Notes: generated from the letters alone by a model not told the origin. Shown: positions 40,704-49,607, counted from the first letter of the stretch. The stretch is 64,000 bases of DNA from Sphingopyxis sp. OPL5 (GCF_003797775.2 NZ_CP060725.1:3094001-3158000); one strand, 5' to 3'. Made by a program: numbers and translations.

Positions 40704-42437
40704 TTATCCCAGCGCAGGAAGCGCCGCGTCGCCGGCGAGAGCCGACGGGGCGAGGCCGACGGCGGCGGGGACGATCTGTTGCAGGTAGAAACGCGTCGAG
40801 GCGATTTTCGCTGCGAGGAAGGCGGCGTCGCCCTGGCCCTCTTCGAGCGCGGTTTTCGCCGCCTTGTGCTGCAGCGCCATCAGCCAGCCGCAGGTCGCGG
40901 TCGACAGCATGGTGAGATAGGGATAGCTGCCCGCGAGCCGGTCGCCGGTGGGGGCGGTGACCATCCAGTCGGTGACTGCGCGGCACGCGTCGACGAGTTG
41001 CTGCAATTCGGGGAAATCGGCCGCGCCACGGGCGATGTCGTCGATCAGTCCGCGGACGAGGTCGCCGCCCGCCATGCCGAGCTTGCGTCCGACCAGATCC
41101 GCAGCCTGAATGCCGTTGGTGCCTTCGTAGATCGGGGCGATGCGGGCGTCGCGATAATGCTGCGCGGCGCCGGTTTCCTCGATGAAACCCATGCCGCCAT
41201 GGACCTGGATGCCGAGGCTGGCGACCTCGCAGCCGATGTCGGTGGCATGCGCCTTGACCAGCGGGATCAGGATTTCGGCGCGCATCGCGGCGCCCTCGTC
41301 GCCCAATTTGCCGAAATCGATCTGCGCGGCGGCATAATAGGTCAGCGCGCGCGCCGCCTCGGTCTGGGCGCGCATCCGCCACAGCATGCGGCGGACGTCG
41401 GGGTGCCGGTCGATCGGGACGGGGTTGCGGTCGGTGCCGCCGCCGAGCGCCGACTGGACGCGCTCGGCGGCGAAAGTCTGGGCCTGTTGCGTCGCTCGCT
41501 CGGCGATCTGGACCCCCTGGCAGCCGACCATCAGGCGCGCGTTGTTCATCATCACGAACATCGCGCGCATCCCGCCCATTTCGGCGCCGACGATCTCGCC
41601 GAGGCAATCCTCGTCCTCGCCGTAAACCATCACTGCGGTCGGCGACCCGTGGATGCCGAGCTTGTGCTCGATCGACGCGCAATGGACGCCGTTCGAAATC
41701 GTCGAATTGCCGGCGGCGTCGAGGCGATATTTGGGGACGAGGAACAGCGAAATGCCGCGCGTCCCCTCGGGCGCGCCGGGGGTGCGGGCGAGGACGAGGT
41801 GGACGATATTGTCGGTGAGGTCATGCTCGCCGAAGGTGATGAAGATTTTTTGCCCGCGGATCTTGTAGAGGCCGGCGTCGGGGCCTTCGGTGATCGCTTC
41901 GGCGGTCGAACGCAGCGCGCCGACATCGCTGCCGGCGCTCGGTTCGGTCAGGTTCATCGTGCCGTTCCATGCGCCCGACACGAGGTTCGGGAGCCACGTC
42001 CGGCGCTGATCCTCGGTGCCATAGGCCATCAGCGCGTGGATCGCGCCGGGGGTCAGGATGTTGCAGAGGGTGAAGCCCATGTCGGCGCTGCCGAGCGCCT
42101 CGATCACCACCGTGGCGAGGGTGAAGGGCAGGCCCTGCCCGCCATATTCGGTCGGGCCGTCGATGCTGCCCCAGCCGGCGTCGACGAACGCCCGATAGGC
42201 CTCCTTGAACCCCGGGGGCATAGTGACCTTGCCATTGTCCCATTTGGGATTCTGGACGTCGCCGACGCGGTTGAGCGGCGCATAGACCTCTGCCGCGAAT
42301 TCGCCGATCCCGGTGACGATCGCCTCGACCATGTCGGGGGTCGCGTCGGCGAAACGTTCATGCTGCGCCATCGCGTCGATGCGCGCGATATGGTCGAGGA
42401 CGAAAAGTTGCTCGGTGGTCGGCGGCGTATAGGTCAT
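40704..42437 (-). CDS. Acyl-CoA dehydrogenase, long DmdC-type
   Basis: A 577-aa FAD enzyme of the long acyl-CoA dehydrogenase group (about 580-600 aa, including methylthiopropionyl-CoA dehydrogenases). NLTEPSAGSDVGALRSTA near 155 binds the flavin and acyl-CoA. IQVHGGMGFIEETGAAQHYR near 405 and RIAPIYEGTNGIQAADLVGR near 427 carry the catalytic Glu. The last 130 residues are the extra C-terminal domain. The substrate is unknown. Start at 42437 (MTYTPPTTEQL). The 5' leader overlaps the arm of the inverted repeat at 42441. Confidence 0.92.
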   Translation of the reverse strand: MTYTPPTTEQLFVLDHIARIDAMAQHERFADATPDMVEAIVTGIGEFAAEVYAPLNRVGDVQNPKWDNGKVTMPPGFKEAYRAFVDAGWGSIDGPTEYGGQGLPFTLATVVIEALGSADMGFTLCNILTPGAIHALMAYGTEDQRRTWLPNLVSGAWNGTMNLTEPSAGSDVGALRSTAEAITEGPDAGLYKIRGQKIFITFGEHDLTDNIVHLVLARTPGAPEGTRGISLFLVPKYRLDAAGNSTISNGVHCASIEHKLGIHGSPTAVMVYGEDEDCLGEIVGAEMGGMRAMFVMMNNARLMVGCQGVQIAERATQQAQTFAAERVQSALGGGTDRNPVPIDRHPDVRRMLWRMRAQTEAARALTYYAAAQIDFGKLGDEGAAMRAEILIPLVKAHATDIGCEVASLGIQVHGGMGFIEETGAAQHYRDARIAPIYEGTNGIQAADLVGRKLGMAGGDLVRGLIDDIARGAADFPELQQLVDACRAVTDWMVTAPTGDRLAGSYPYLTMLSTATCGWLMALQHKAAKTALEEGQGDAAFLAAKIASTRFYLQQIVPAAVGLAPSALAGDAALPALG

Positions 42438-42440
42438 GTG

Positions 42441-42707
42441 AGGGTCACCATCCGTTGCTGGCACGCTCGAGGCGTCGAAATGGCGAAGATATCGCCTTCG
42501 TGGGGCCGCTGCTGATGGTGGTTCCATCAGCAAGGCCGCACGGAGGCGAGATCGAAGCCATTTCGGCGTCCCTGCGGGATTTGGTCGATTTTGTCCATGG
42601 CTGCGTCAGCGAGCCTTGGAATATGTTTATATGCCTTCGTCTCGCTTCCTTGCCCTGAACAAAATCGCCTCAAACCTCGAGCGCGCCAGCAACGGATGGT
42701 GACCCTG
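42441..42707. mobile_element. MITE-like element with 31-bp terminal inverted repeats
   Basis: The arm 42441-42471 (starting AGGGTCACCATCCGTTGCTG) and the arm 42677-42707 are reverse complements with one mismatch. A second, inner hairpin with about 30-bp imperfect arms lies at 42488-42553. The total is 267 bp with no gene, within the 319-bp gap between the divergent acyl-CoA dehydrogenase and sua5 genes. No clear target duplication is visible. It may also be an inverted duplication of the dehydrogenase leader. Confidence 0.5.
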
Positions 42708-42756
42708 CGTTCCCCTTTTAGGGATGATTCCACAGGTGGCGGCGCTATAGCGCGGC

Positions 42757-43716
42757 ATGGCCGAGGGTCAAACAACACCGCTTACCATCACCGATACCCG
42801 CGCTTTCTCCGCGGATGCAATCGCGCGCGCCGGGGGGCTGATCGGGGAGGGGTGGCCGGTCGCGGTGCCCACCGAGACGGTTTACGGTCTCGCCGCCGAC
42901 GCGCGCAACGCGGGGGCGGTGGCGCGGATTTACGCGGCGAAGGGGCGGCCCGACTTCAACCCGCTGATCGTGCATGTGCAGGACCTCTCGGCGGCGGAAA
43001 AGCTGGGGGTGTTTGGCAAAGTCGAGCGGGCGCTCGCGGATCGCTTCTGGCCGGGACCTTTGACTTTGGTGGTGCCGCGCACGGCGGGCTGCCCGGTCGC
43101 GAGCATCGCGACGGCGGGGCTCGATACGATTGCGCTGCGGGTGCCGGGGCACCGCGCGATGCAGGCGCTGCTGGCGGAAAGCGGCGCGCCGCTGGCGGCG
43201 CCGAGCGCCAATGCGAGCGGCGGAGTGAGTCCGACCAAGGCAAGCCATGTGCTCGCGACGCTCGACGGGCGGATCGCGATGGTGATCGACGACGGGCCGA
43301 CGACGGCGGGCGTCGAATCGACGATCGCGCGGGTGCGCGACGGCGCGGTCGAAATCCTGCGGCCGGGGCCGGTGACGGCGGCGATGCTGGCCGAGGCGTC
43401 GGGGCTGGCGGTGACCGGCGTCGAGGGATCGGAGATCGTCGCGCCGGGGATGCTCGCGAGCCATTATGCGCCGGGCAAGCCGGTGCGGCTGGGCGCGACG
43501 GGTTTTGCGGACGACGAGTTCGGCATCGGCTTTGGCGCGCTCGCGGGCGATTATCAGTTGAGCGCGGCGGGCGACCTGACCGAAGCGGCGGCGCGGCTGT
43601 TCGATGCGCTGCACGCGGGGGCGGCGAGCGCGAAGACGAAGATCGCGGTGGCGGCGATTCCGACCGAGGGGCTGGGCGCGGCGATCAACGACCGGCTGTC
43701 GCGCGCGGCGGCCTAG
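42757..43716 (+). CDS. sua5: Threonylcarbamoyl-AMP synthase, Sua5 type
   Basis: A 319-aa enzyme making the threonylcarbamoyl-AMP precursor of t6A in ANN-decoding tRNAs. The YrdC domain shows PVAVPTETVYGLAADARNAG near 34, KGRPDFNPLIVHV near 62 and PLAAPSANASGGVSPTKASH near 144. The C-terminal Sua5 extension (about 215-319), with APGMLASHYAPGKP as the linker, distinguishes it from short TsaC. Terminated by the hairpin at 43722. Confidence 0.95.
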   Translation: MAEGQTTPLTITDTRAFSADAIARAGGLIGEGWPVAVPTETVYGLAADARNAGAVARIYAAKGRPDFNPLIVHVQDLSAAEKLGVFGKVERALADRFWPGPLTLVVPRTAGCPVASIATAGLDTIALRVPGHRAMQALLAESGAPLAAPSANASGGVSPTKASHVLATLDGRIAMVIDDGPTTAGVESTIARVRDGAVEILRPGPVTAAMLAEASGLAVTGVEGSEIVAPGMLASHYAPGKPVRLGATGFADDEFGIGFGALAGDYQLSAAGDLTEAAARLFDALHAGAASAKTKIAVAAIPTEGLGAAINDRLSRAAA

Positions 43717-43721
43717 CTTCT

Positions 43722-43743
43722 CCCCTCCCGCAAGCGGGAGGGG
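43722..43743. terminator. Bidirectional hairpin between sua5 and the EamA gene
   Basis: CCCCTCCCGC and GCGGGAGGGG pair around AA between two convergent genes. Confidence 0.65.
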
Positions 43744-43745
43744 GA

Positions 43746-44648
43746 CTAAGCCGCCGCCGGCTCGACGGGATCGTCGTGCGGGACCTTGCGCGCCACGATC
43801 AAACACGCTGCGACGATCAGCAGCGCGCCGGCGATCGTCGGCCAGGTCACGCGTTCGTCGAAGAAGAACCAGCCGAACATCATCGCCCACAGGAAGCCGG
43901 TATATTCGGTGGTCGCGAGGATCTGCGCCTCGGCGCGGGCATAGGCCCAGCTCAGCAGCAGCAGCGACAGGGTCGCGAGGATCGCGGCGCCGAGGATATG
44001 CGGCGCATGGTCGCCGCCCGGCACTGCGAGGAACCAGGGCGCGCCCAGCGCGATGATCAGCGCGACGAAGAAATTCTGGAAAAAGGCGATTTCGAGCGGC
44101 TCGGCCATCTTCGCCTGCCGCCGCGCGAGGATGAGGTTATAGGCGTAGAGCATCGCCGAGAAAAACACCGCGCCGACCGCCCATAACGCCTCGGGCGCAT
44201 AGTCGCCGCGGCCCAATTTGCCCGCGACGATGACGAGCACCCCCGCGATGCCGAGCAGCGACGCGGCGATCGAACGCGGGCCGATCTTCTCGCCGAGGAA
44301 CAGCGCCGCCATGTAGAGGGTGAGCAAGGGCGCGACGAAGGCGATCGCGATCGCCTCGGCCATCGGCAGCCGCGCGAGGCCCCAGAAGAAGCTCAATGCC
44401 ATACCCGCGACGAACAGCGAGCGGACCGCGTGGATTTTCATCGTGGCGCGGTCGGGCATCGTCGGGCGACTGACGGCATAGATCGCGCCGCTGACCAGCG
44501 CGCCGGTGCCGGTGCGCCAGAGCACCGCGTTATACGCGCCGATGTCGATCGACAGCCCCTTCATGAGCACGTCCATCGCCGAGAAGGTCGCGATGCCGGC
44601 GCACGCGATCAGGAAGGGGACGAGTGGCGAGGGCGAATCGGGGCGCAT
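43746..44648 (-). CDS. EamA-family drug/metabolite transporter
   Basis: A 300-aa inner-membrane permease with ten hydrophobic segments in two EamA halves. The first half has LIACAGIATFSAMDVLMKGL and EAIAIAFVAPLLTLYMAALF. The second has AQILATTEYTGFLWAMMFGW and FFFDERVTWPTIAGALLIV. Substrate unknown; relatives export amino acids or nucleosides. Start Met at 44648 (MRPDSPSPLVPF). The frame extends upstream without a ribosome site. Confidence 0.92.
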   Translation of the reverse strand: MRPDSPSPLVPFLIACAGIATFSAMDVLMKGLSIDIGAYNAVLWRTGTGALVSGAIYAVSRPTMPDRATMKIHAVRSLFVAGMALSFFWGLARLPMAEAIAIAFVAPLLTLYMAALFLGEKIGPRSIAASLLGIAGVLVIVAGKLGRGDYAPEALWAVGAVFFSAMLYAYNLILARRQAKMAEPLEIAFFQNFFVALIIALGAPWFLAVPGGDHAPHILGAAILATLSLLLLSWAYARAEAQILATTEYTGFLWAMMFGWFFFDERVTWPTIAGALLIVAACLIVARKVPHDDPVEPAAA

Positions 44649-44718
44649 GGCGGTCGCTCTAGTCCACCTTCTCCGTTGAGGGGAGAAGGATACGCGCCTC
44701 AACCCCGCGGCCGATCAC

Positions 44719-45273
44719 TTAATGCCGGTGCAGCAAGATGATTTCGGGGGCCTGTGCGTCCATGAACATATAGGCTCTGCCGAGCAGTGCCTGTTTGCCG
44801 AAATCGTCGAACTTGTTCGGTCCGAGCGGGGTGAGGAGTACCTCTTCTGCAGCCAAGCCATCGAGGTGCCGCGCTTCGACTTCGGCCCAATGGCTCCGCG
44901 CGACATCGCTTAGAACCACGTTGGCGGCGGGATGATTGTACGACACGAGGATGTTGCCGTCATCCATTGACGTCGGGTTCATGTCGGGATGAGCATTGAA
45001 AATGCGACTGAGGACGCCCAGCCCGGTAGCATATGCCTGCGCATCGGTCAGGCCCGGTTCGAGAATGACACATGTCCCGTGGCGCAGGATCGCAAAATCC
45101 CGCGTACGATTCCAATAATAGGACATGCGATCGGCAATCTGATCGAGAGGCTGCGCGAAGGACGGCCGCCATTTCGGAACCGGCGGGAAGGACGCCTCTT
45201 CCTTGGTCGCCGCTGGTTTTGCACCCACGCCTACGAGCGCAGCAAGTCCCGCGAGAAGCGACCGCCGCGCCAT
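44719..45273 (-). CDS. Unknown protein with Tat-like or Sec-like start
   Basis: A 184-aa protein starting MARRSLLAGLAALVGVGAKP. The twin Arg followed by a hydrophobic stretch suggests a Tat or Sec signal. The mature part has SYYWNRTRDFAILRHGTCVI and later VLSDVARSHWAEVEARHLDG. No motif is recognised. Its start overlaps the SDR stop (TGATG), making a coupled pair. Slightly lower GC than neighbours. Confidence 0.65.
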   Translation of the reverse strand: MARRSLLAGLAALVGVGAKPAATKEEASFPPVPKWRPSFAQPLDQIADRMSYYWNRTRDFAILRHGTCVILEPGLTDAQAYATGLGVLSRIFNAHPDMNPTSMDDGNILVSYNHPAANVVLSDVARSHWAEVEARHLDGLAAEEVLLTPLGPNKFDDFGKQALLGRAYMFMDAQAPEIILLHRH

Positions 45274-46052
45274 CACCGAAACGTCGCCATGCCCGCGCCG
45301 TCGATGTTGAGCTTTTGCCCCGAGCAATAGGGGTTCGCATCGCTGACGAACCACAGCACCGCCGCGGCGACATCTTCGGGCAGCGAGACGCGGCCGAAGG
45401 GGAATTTGGCGTCGAGGTGATGGATGTCGTCCTGCCCGGTGATCGCGCGTGCCAGCTTGTCGCCCATGTCGCTGACGGTCAGCGAGGGCGAGACGATGTT
45501 GACCCGGACGCCGTTCGCCATCTCTTCCTTGGCGAGCGTCAGCGCGAGCGCCTCGCCCGCGGCCTTGCCCATGTTGTACGGCGCGCCATTGGCGCTGTGG
45601 CTGAGCGTCGCGACACTGGAAATGACGATGATGTCGCTGCGCTTGTGGGTTCGCAACTGCGGCAGCGCGAGGCGGCTGACGCGGTGCGGGCCGAGCGCGT
45701 GGGTCGCGATGACGCGTTCGAGTTCGGCGGGATCGGTGTCGGCGACGGTGCGGCCGCGGCTGGCGATGCCGGCGTTGTTGATCAGGATCGACATCGGGCC
45801 GAGGTCGGTTTCGATGTCCGCGACCATCGCGGCGCACGCGTCCTCGTCGGTGACCGACGCCTGATAGGCCTTGGCCTTGCGCCCGAGCGCCTCGATCTCT
45901 GCGACGGTTGCGGCGGCGGCGTCGGCGTCGCGGGTGTAGTTGACCGCGATGTCGGCGCCTGCCCTCGCCAGCGCCAGCGCGATGCCGCGGCCGATGCCGC
46001 GCGACGCGCCGGTGACGAGCGCGGTGCGCCCCGCAAGGTTGATCTCGGCCAT
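45273..46052 (-). CDS. Short-chain dehydrogenase/reductase
   Basis: A 259-aa classical SDR. Cofactor motif TGASRGIGRGIALAL at about 14-28 with a following NYTRD that suits NADP(H). NNAGIAS near 90 and the catalytic Tyr-Lys in YNMGKAAGEALAL (about 157-161) with Ser in VISSVATLSHS. The C-terminal YCSGQKLNIDGAG is typical of FabG-like enzymes. Substrate unknown. It lies 11 bp after the thioredoxin-like gene and overlaps the next gene. Confidence 0.92.
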   Translation of the reverse strand: MAEINLAGRTALVTGASRGIGRGIALALARAGADIAVNYTRDADAAAATVAEIEALGRKAKAYQASVTDEDACAAMVADIETDLGPMSILINNAGIASRGRTVADTDPAELERVIATHALGPHRVSRLALPQLRTHKRSDIIVISSVATLSHSANGAPYNMGKAAGEALALTLAKEEMANGVRVNIVSPSLTVSDMGDKLARAITGQDDIHHLDAKFPFGRVSLPEDVAAAVLWFVSDANPYCSGQKLNIDGAGMATFR

Positions 46053-46062
46053 GTCTCTCTCC

Positions 46063-46569
46063 CTATTGCATCAATTCGGTCTGGATTTCGGTCATATTGC
46101 GGCTCGCGGCGTTGCGCCATTTGGGCGCCGCCTTGCGGTTGAGGACATGGCCGCGCGCGTCGAGGATCGCGACCGTAGGCGTGCCCTTGATTTTCCTGAA
46201 GCCGAAGCGCGTCGGGATTTCCGGGTTCCGGCCGCGCCCGACCTGCGGCATGCCGATATCGACGAAGACGATATGGTAGCGGGTGGCGAGGGTGGCGGCG
46301 AGGTCGGCGCTGGTCACCGCATTGGCGAGCCAGGCGCTGTCGTGGCAATCGTTCGCCCCCATCACGAGCAACACGCGCTTGCCCGACCGGCGTGCCGCAT
46401 CGAGCGCTGCGTCGACCGCCGCCATCGCGTCGGCATCGGGATCGAAGGCGGTGGTTTGATAGGGTTGTTCAACGCCGGGAATACTGCGGAGCGGCGCGTC
46501 TTCGTTGGCTGAAACGGGCGTCAGCGGGAGCAGCAGGGCGGCGAAAGCGAGGGCGATTTTGCGCGTCAT
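46063..46569 (-). CDS. Secreted thioredoxin-like protein with non-standard active site
   Basis: A 168-aa protein with signal MTRKIALAFAALLLPLTPVS. RSGKRVLLVMGANDCHDSAW is where the active site of a thioredoxin-fold protein should be, but it reads CHDS rather than CxxC; a one-Cys or non-redox role follows. The fold is supported by FRKIKGTPTVAILDARGHVL with its cis-Pro. Probably periplasmic. Start Met at 46569 just before the signal. First gene of a three-gene unit with the SDR. Confidence 0.75.
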   Translation of the reverse strand: MTRKIALAFAALLLPLTPVSANEDAPLRSIPGVEQPYQTTAFDPDADAMAAVDAALDAARRSGKRVLLVMGANDCHDSAWLANAVTSADLAATLATRYHIVFVDIGMPQVGRGRNPEIPTRFGFRKIKGTPTVAILDARGHVLNRKAAPKWRNAASRNMTEIQTELMQ

Positions 46570-46625
46570 GGACCGACGATAGGTTTCGCATGACGTTTCC
46601 GTCAACGTAAGATAGCCTTCCTCCC

Positions 46626-48143
46626 ATGAGCTGGAAAAAAGAAGTCGACGAACTCGCCGCGCGCCGCGCCATGGCCGAGAAGATGGGCGGGGATGAAAAG
46701 GTCGCGCGCCAGCACGGGCGCGGCAAGATGGACGCGCGGGCGCGGCTCGATGCGATCGTCGATCCCGGCAGCTTTCGCGAGATCGGCAAGATCGCGGGGC
46801 GTGGAAAATATGACGCCGATGGCGAACTCGAAGACTTGGCGGCGTCGAACTTCATCTTCGGCCGCGCCAATATCGACGGCCGGCCGGTCGTCGCCTCGGC
46901 CGACGATTTCACCGTGCGCGGCGGCGCGGCCGATGCGGCGCTGCACCGCAAATTCGTCCAGTGCGAGGCGATGGCGCATGAATATCGCCTGCCGCTGATC
47001 CGCATGATCGACGGCACCGGCGGCGGTGGGTCGGTGAAGACGCTCGAGGATATGGGCTATACCTATATTCCGCATGTTCCGGGGTGGCATGAGATCATCG
47101 CCAATCTGGATACCGTGCCGGTGGTGGCGCTGGCGCTGGGACCGACCGCTGGGCTGGGCGCGGCGCGGGTGGTGGCGAGCCATTACAGCATCATGGTGCG
47201 TGGGCTGTCGCAGCTGTTCGCGGCGGGGCCGGCGGTCGCGGCGGCGATCGGCGATACGCTCGACCGCGAGGAACTGGGCGGGGTCGACGTGCATACGCGC
47301 AACGGCGTGGTCGACGACGAGGTCGCGAGCGAGGCTGAGGCGTTCGCGGCGGCGCGGCGCTTTTTGTCGTATTTGCCCTCGTCGATCCACGACCGCGCGG
47401 CGCGGACCGAATGCCGCGATCCGATCGACCGGCGCGAGGAAAGCCTGCTCTCGATCGTCCCGCGCGAGGCGAAGCAGGTCTATTCGATGCGGCGCATCGC
47501 GGGTGCGGTGTTCGATCAGGGCAGCTTTTTCGAGATGGGCGCGCGCTGGGGGCGAGCCGCGATCACCGCCTTTGCGCGATTGGACGGCTATCCGGTCGCG
47601 GTGCTGGCGAGCGATCCGTCGTTCCTTGGCGGGTCGTGGGACGCGAAGACGAGCGAGAAGGCCGAGCGCTTCGTCAAGATGGCCGACCAGTTCCGGCTGC
47701 CGATCGTGCATCTGGTCGACAATCCGGGCTTCATGATCGGCGGCGAGGCCGAGCGGACGGGGACGATCCGTTACGGGGTGCAGGCGATGAACGCCATTTA
47801 CCGCGCGACGGTGCCGCTGGCGTCGGTGGTGGTGCGCCGCGCCTACGGGATCGCGGGAAGCGCGATGTCGAACGCCGAGCGTTTCCAGTACCGCTTCGCC
47901 TGGCCCTCGGGCGACTGGGGCAGCCTGCCGATCGAGGGCGGGGTCGAGGTCGCGTACAAGAGCGAGCTCGAGGCGGCGGCGGACCCCGCGGCGCATCTGG
48001 AAGCGATCCGCGAACGATTGAACCGCGTGCGATCGCCGTTCCGCACGGCGGAGAAATATGGGGTGGAGGATATCATCGACCCGCGCGATACGCGGCCGCT
48101 CTTGTGCGAGTTTGCCGAACTGGCGTGGCGGGTTCTCCGGTAA
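46626..48143 (+). CDS. Acyl-CoA carboxylase carboxyltransferase (beta) subunit
   Basis: A 505-aa biotin-dependent carboxyl transferase. The N half has DDFTVRGGAADAALHRKFVQ, RMIDGTGGGGSVKTLEDMG and ALALGPTAGLGAARVVASHY. The C half has VAVLASDPSFLGGSWDAKTS and LVDNPGFMIGGEAERTGTIR. The GG-containing oxyanion loops are kept in both halves. It belongs with propionyl-, methylcrotonyl- or geranyl-CoA carboxylases; the alpha (biotin) subunit is not in this window. Start at 46626 with no strong ribosome site. Confidence 0.93.
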   Translation: MSWKKEVDELAARRAMAEKMGGDEKVARQHGRGKMDARARLDAIVDPGSFREIGKIAGRGKYDADGELEDLAASNFIFGRANIDGRPVVASADDFTVRGGAADAALHRKFVQCEAMAHEYRLPLIRMIDGTGGGGSVKTLEDMGYTYIPHVPGWHEIIANLDTVPVVALALGPTAGLGAARVVASHYSIMVRGLSQLFAAGPAVAAAIGDTLDREELGGVDVHTRNGVVDDEVASEAEAFAAARRFLSYLPSSIHDRAARTECRDPIDRREESLLSIVPREAKQVYSMRRIAGAVFDQGSFFEMGARWGRAAITAFARLDGYPVAVLASDPSFLGGSWDAKTSEKAERFVKMADQFRLPIVHLVDNPGFMIGGEAERTGTIRYGVQAMNAIYRATVPLASVVVRRAYGIAGSAMSNAERFQYRFAWPSGDWGSLPIEGGVEVAYKSELEAAADPAAHLEAIRERLNRVRSPFRTAEKYGVEDIIDPRDTRPLLCEFAELAWRVLR

Positions 48144-48146
48144 ATT

Positions 48147-48222
48147 CGTCATTGCGAGCGCAGCGAAGCAATCCAGGGTTGCGTAACCCGCTCTGGATTG
48201 CTTCGCTGCGCTCGCAATGACG
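48147..48222. repeat. REP-like palindrome, 30-bp perfect arms
   Basis: The arm 48147-48176 (starting CGTCATTGCGAGCGCAGCGA) and 48193-48222 are exact reverse complements with a 16-base loop. A second copy is at 63045-63127. It also ends the carboxylase transcript. Confidence 0.85.
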
Positions 48223-48236
48223 GGGTGAGGGGGCCG

Positions 48237-49370
48237 ATGAGCACGCAACGCCATTACGGGATGGACTGGCTCCGCATCGGGGCGTTCGGGCTGTTGATCC
48301 TCTATCATATCGGCATGTATTTCGTACCGTGGGGCTGGCATGTGAAGATCGCCCAGCCGCTGGACTGGGTGGCGATCCCGATGCTCGCGACGAACAGCTG
48401 GCGGCTTGCGCTGCTGTTCCTGGTGTCGGGTTATGCGAGCGCGGCGCTGTTCGCGAAGCTCGGCGGTCCGGGCGGTTTCGCGAAATCGCGCAGCGCGCGG
48501 CTGTTGATCCCGCTAGTGTTCGGCATGGCGGTGATCGTCCCGCCGCAGCCATGGATCGACCTCAAGGGCCAGCACGGCTATCCGCACGGCTTCCTGTATT
48601 TCTGGCTGCACGATTATTTCGGCTTCCGGTTCATCGACGGCATCGCGCTGCCGACCTGGCAGCATCTGTGGTTCGTCGTGTACCTGTGGGTCTATACGAT
48701 GCTCGCGGCACTGTTGCTGGCGCTGATCCCCGCCGCAGCGCGGGCGCGGATCGCCGACGGCGCGGCGCACCTTCTCGGCGGGTGGCGGCTGCTGGTCGTG
48801 CCGGCTTTCTGGTGGATCGCGCTCTACCTCGCCTTTCCCGACCATGACGAGACGCACGCGCTGTTCGACGACGGGCCGTCGCACCTCCATTATCTCGCCG
48901 CCTTCGGCATCGGCTGGCTGCTGCGCGTGCGGCCCATATTGTTCGAAGCGGTCGCGCGCTGGTGGAAGGTCGCGCTGGTCGTCGGGCTGCTCGCCTTCGT
49001 TCCCGTCGCGTGGGTCGAAGGAACATGGCCGGGCGACACGGTCGCGCCCGATTGGGTGTTCCTGCCCTATCATGTCGCGCGCAATATCAACGGCTGGCTG
49101 GTGATCGTCGCACTGGTCGGGATTGCCGATCGCTGGTGGAACCGCGACCATCCGAAGCGCGCGATGCTCGCCGAGGCGGTGTTCCCATTCTACATCATTC
49201 ACCAGACGATCATCGTTGTGGTCGGCTGGTGGCTGTTACAGGCGGGGGTCGGTGCGTTGCCGTCGTTCCTCGTGCTGCTCGCGGCGACCGTCACGGGATG
49301 CTGGCTTTTCTACCGGATCGGGCGCAGCATCACCTGGCTGCGGCCGCTGATCGGACTGCAGCGCCGATAG
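48237..49370 (+). CDS. Membrane acyltransferase, OpgC/acyltransferase-3 type
   Basis: A 377-aa protein with about ten hydrophobic helices. The N-terminus RHYGMDWLRIGAFGLLILYH is the acyltransferase-3 start with the conserved His after the first helix. LLFLVSGYASAALF and HLWFVVYLWVYTMLAALL follow. It probably O-acylates an exported glycan. I chose the ATG at 48237, with GTGAGGGGG upstream; the frame before it is the REP repeat. The last gene 12 bp downstream may be co-transcribed. Confidence 0.88.
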   Translation: MSTQRHYGMDWLRIGAFGLLILYHIGMYFVPWGWHVKIAQPLDWVAIPMLATNSWRLALLFLVSGYASAALFAKLGGPGGFAKSRSARLLIPLVFGMAVIVPPQPWIDLKGQHGYPHGFLYFWLHDYFGFRFIDGIALPTWQHLWFVVYLWVYTMLAALLLALIPAAARARIADGAAHLLGGWRLLVVPAFWWIALYLAFPDHDETHALFDDGPSHLHYLAAFGIGWLLRVRPILFEAVARWWKVALVVGLLAFVPVAWVEGTWPGDTVAPDWVFLPYHVARNINGWLVIVALVGIADRWWNRDHPKRAMLAEAVFPFYIIHQTIIVVVGWWLLQAGVGALPSFLVLLAATVTGCWLFYRIGRSITWLRPLIGLQRR

Positions 49371-49382
49371 GGGAGAGCGGGC

Positions 49383-49583
49383 ATGGGTGCAGCGAAGGGC
49401 ATTATCGCGGTCATCGGGATCGCGGCGATCATGATGGGCGGGCTGTGGATCCTGCAGGGACTCGACATCGTGCGCTGGCCGGCGAGCAGTTTCATGCTCG
49501 GCGACACGACCTGGACGCGCAACGGCACGGTGCTCGCGGTGGTCGGCGTGTTCCTGATCTGGTTCGCGCGCAAGAAGCCGTGA
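49383..49583 (+). CDS. 66-aa small membrane protein
   Basis: A short protein with two hydrophobic helices (about 5-27 and 48-62): GIIAVIGIAAIMMGGLWILQ and TVLAVVGVFLIWFARKKP. The link GLDIVRWPASSFMLGDTTWT contains WP and a polar loop. GGGAGAGCGGGC precedes the ATG. Probably an inner-membrane helper protein; no name. Confidence 0.75.
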   Translation: MGAAKGIIAVIGIAAIMMGGLWILQGLDIVRWPASSFMLGDTTWTRNGTVLAVVGVFLIWFARKKP

Positions 49584-49593
49584 ATCGCGTTCG

Positions 49594-49607
49594 ACTACAA
49601 ATGTAGT
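49594..49607. promoter_or_regulatory. BlaI/CopY-type operator
   Basis: ACTACAAATGTAGT is a perfect dyad with a 2-bp centre and has the TACAnnTGTA core of BlaI/MecI/CopY regulators. It lies 60 bp upstream of the S41 peptidase gene. No BlaI-type repressor or M56 sensor gene is in the window. Confidence 0.55.

Noticed and set aside
38378..40915. 845-aa plus-strand frame across the CHASE2/EAL gene
   Set aside because: Antisense shadow; the minus strand has complete CHASE2 and EAL motifs.
46626..48143. Assigning the carboxyltransferase to propionyl- or methylcrotonyl-CoA carboxylase specifically
   Set aside because: The alpha subunit and pathway neighbours are absent, so the substrate cannot be decided from this sequence.
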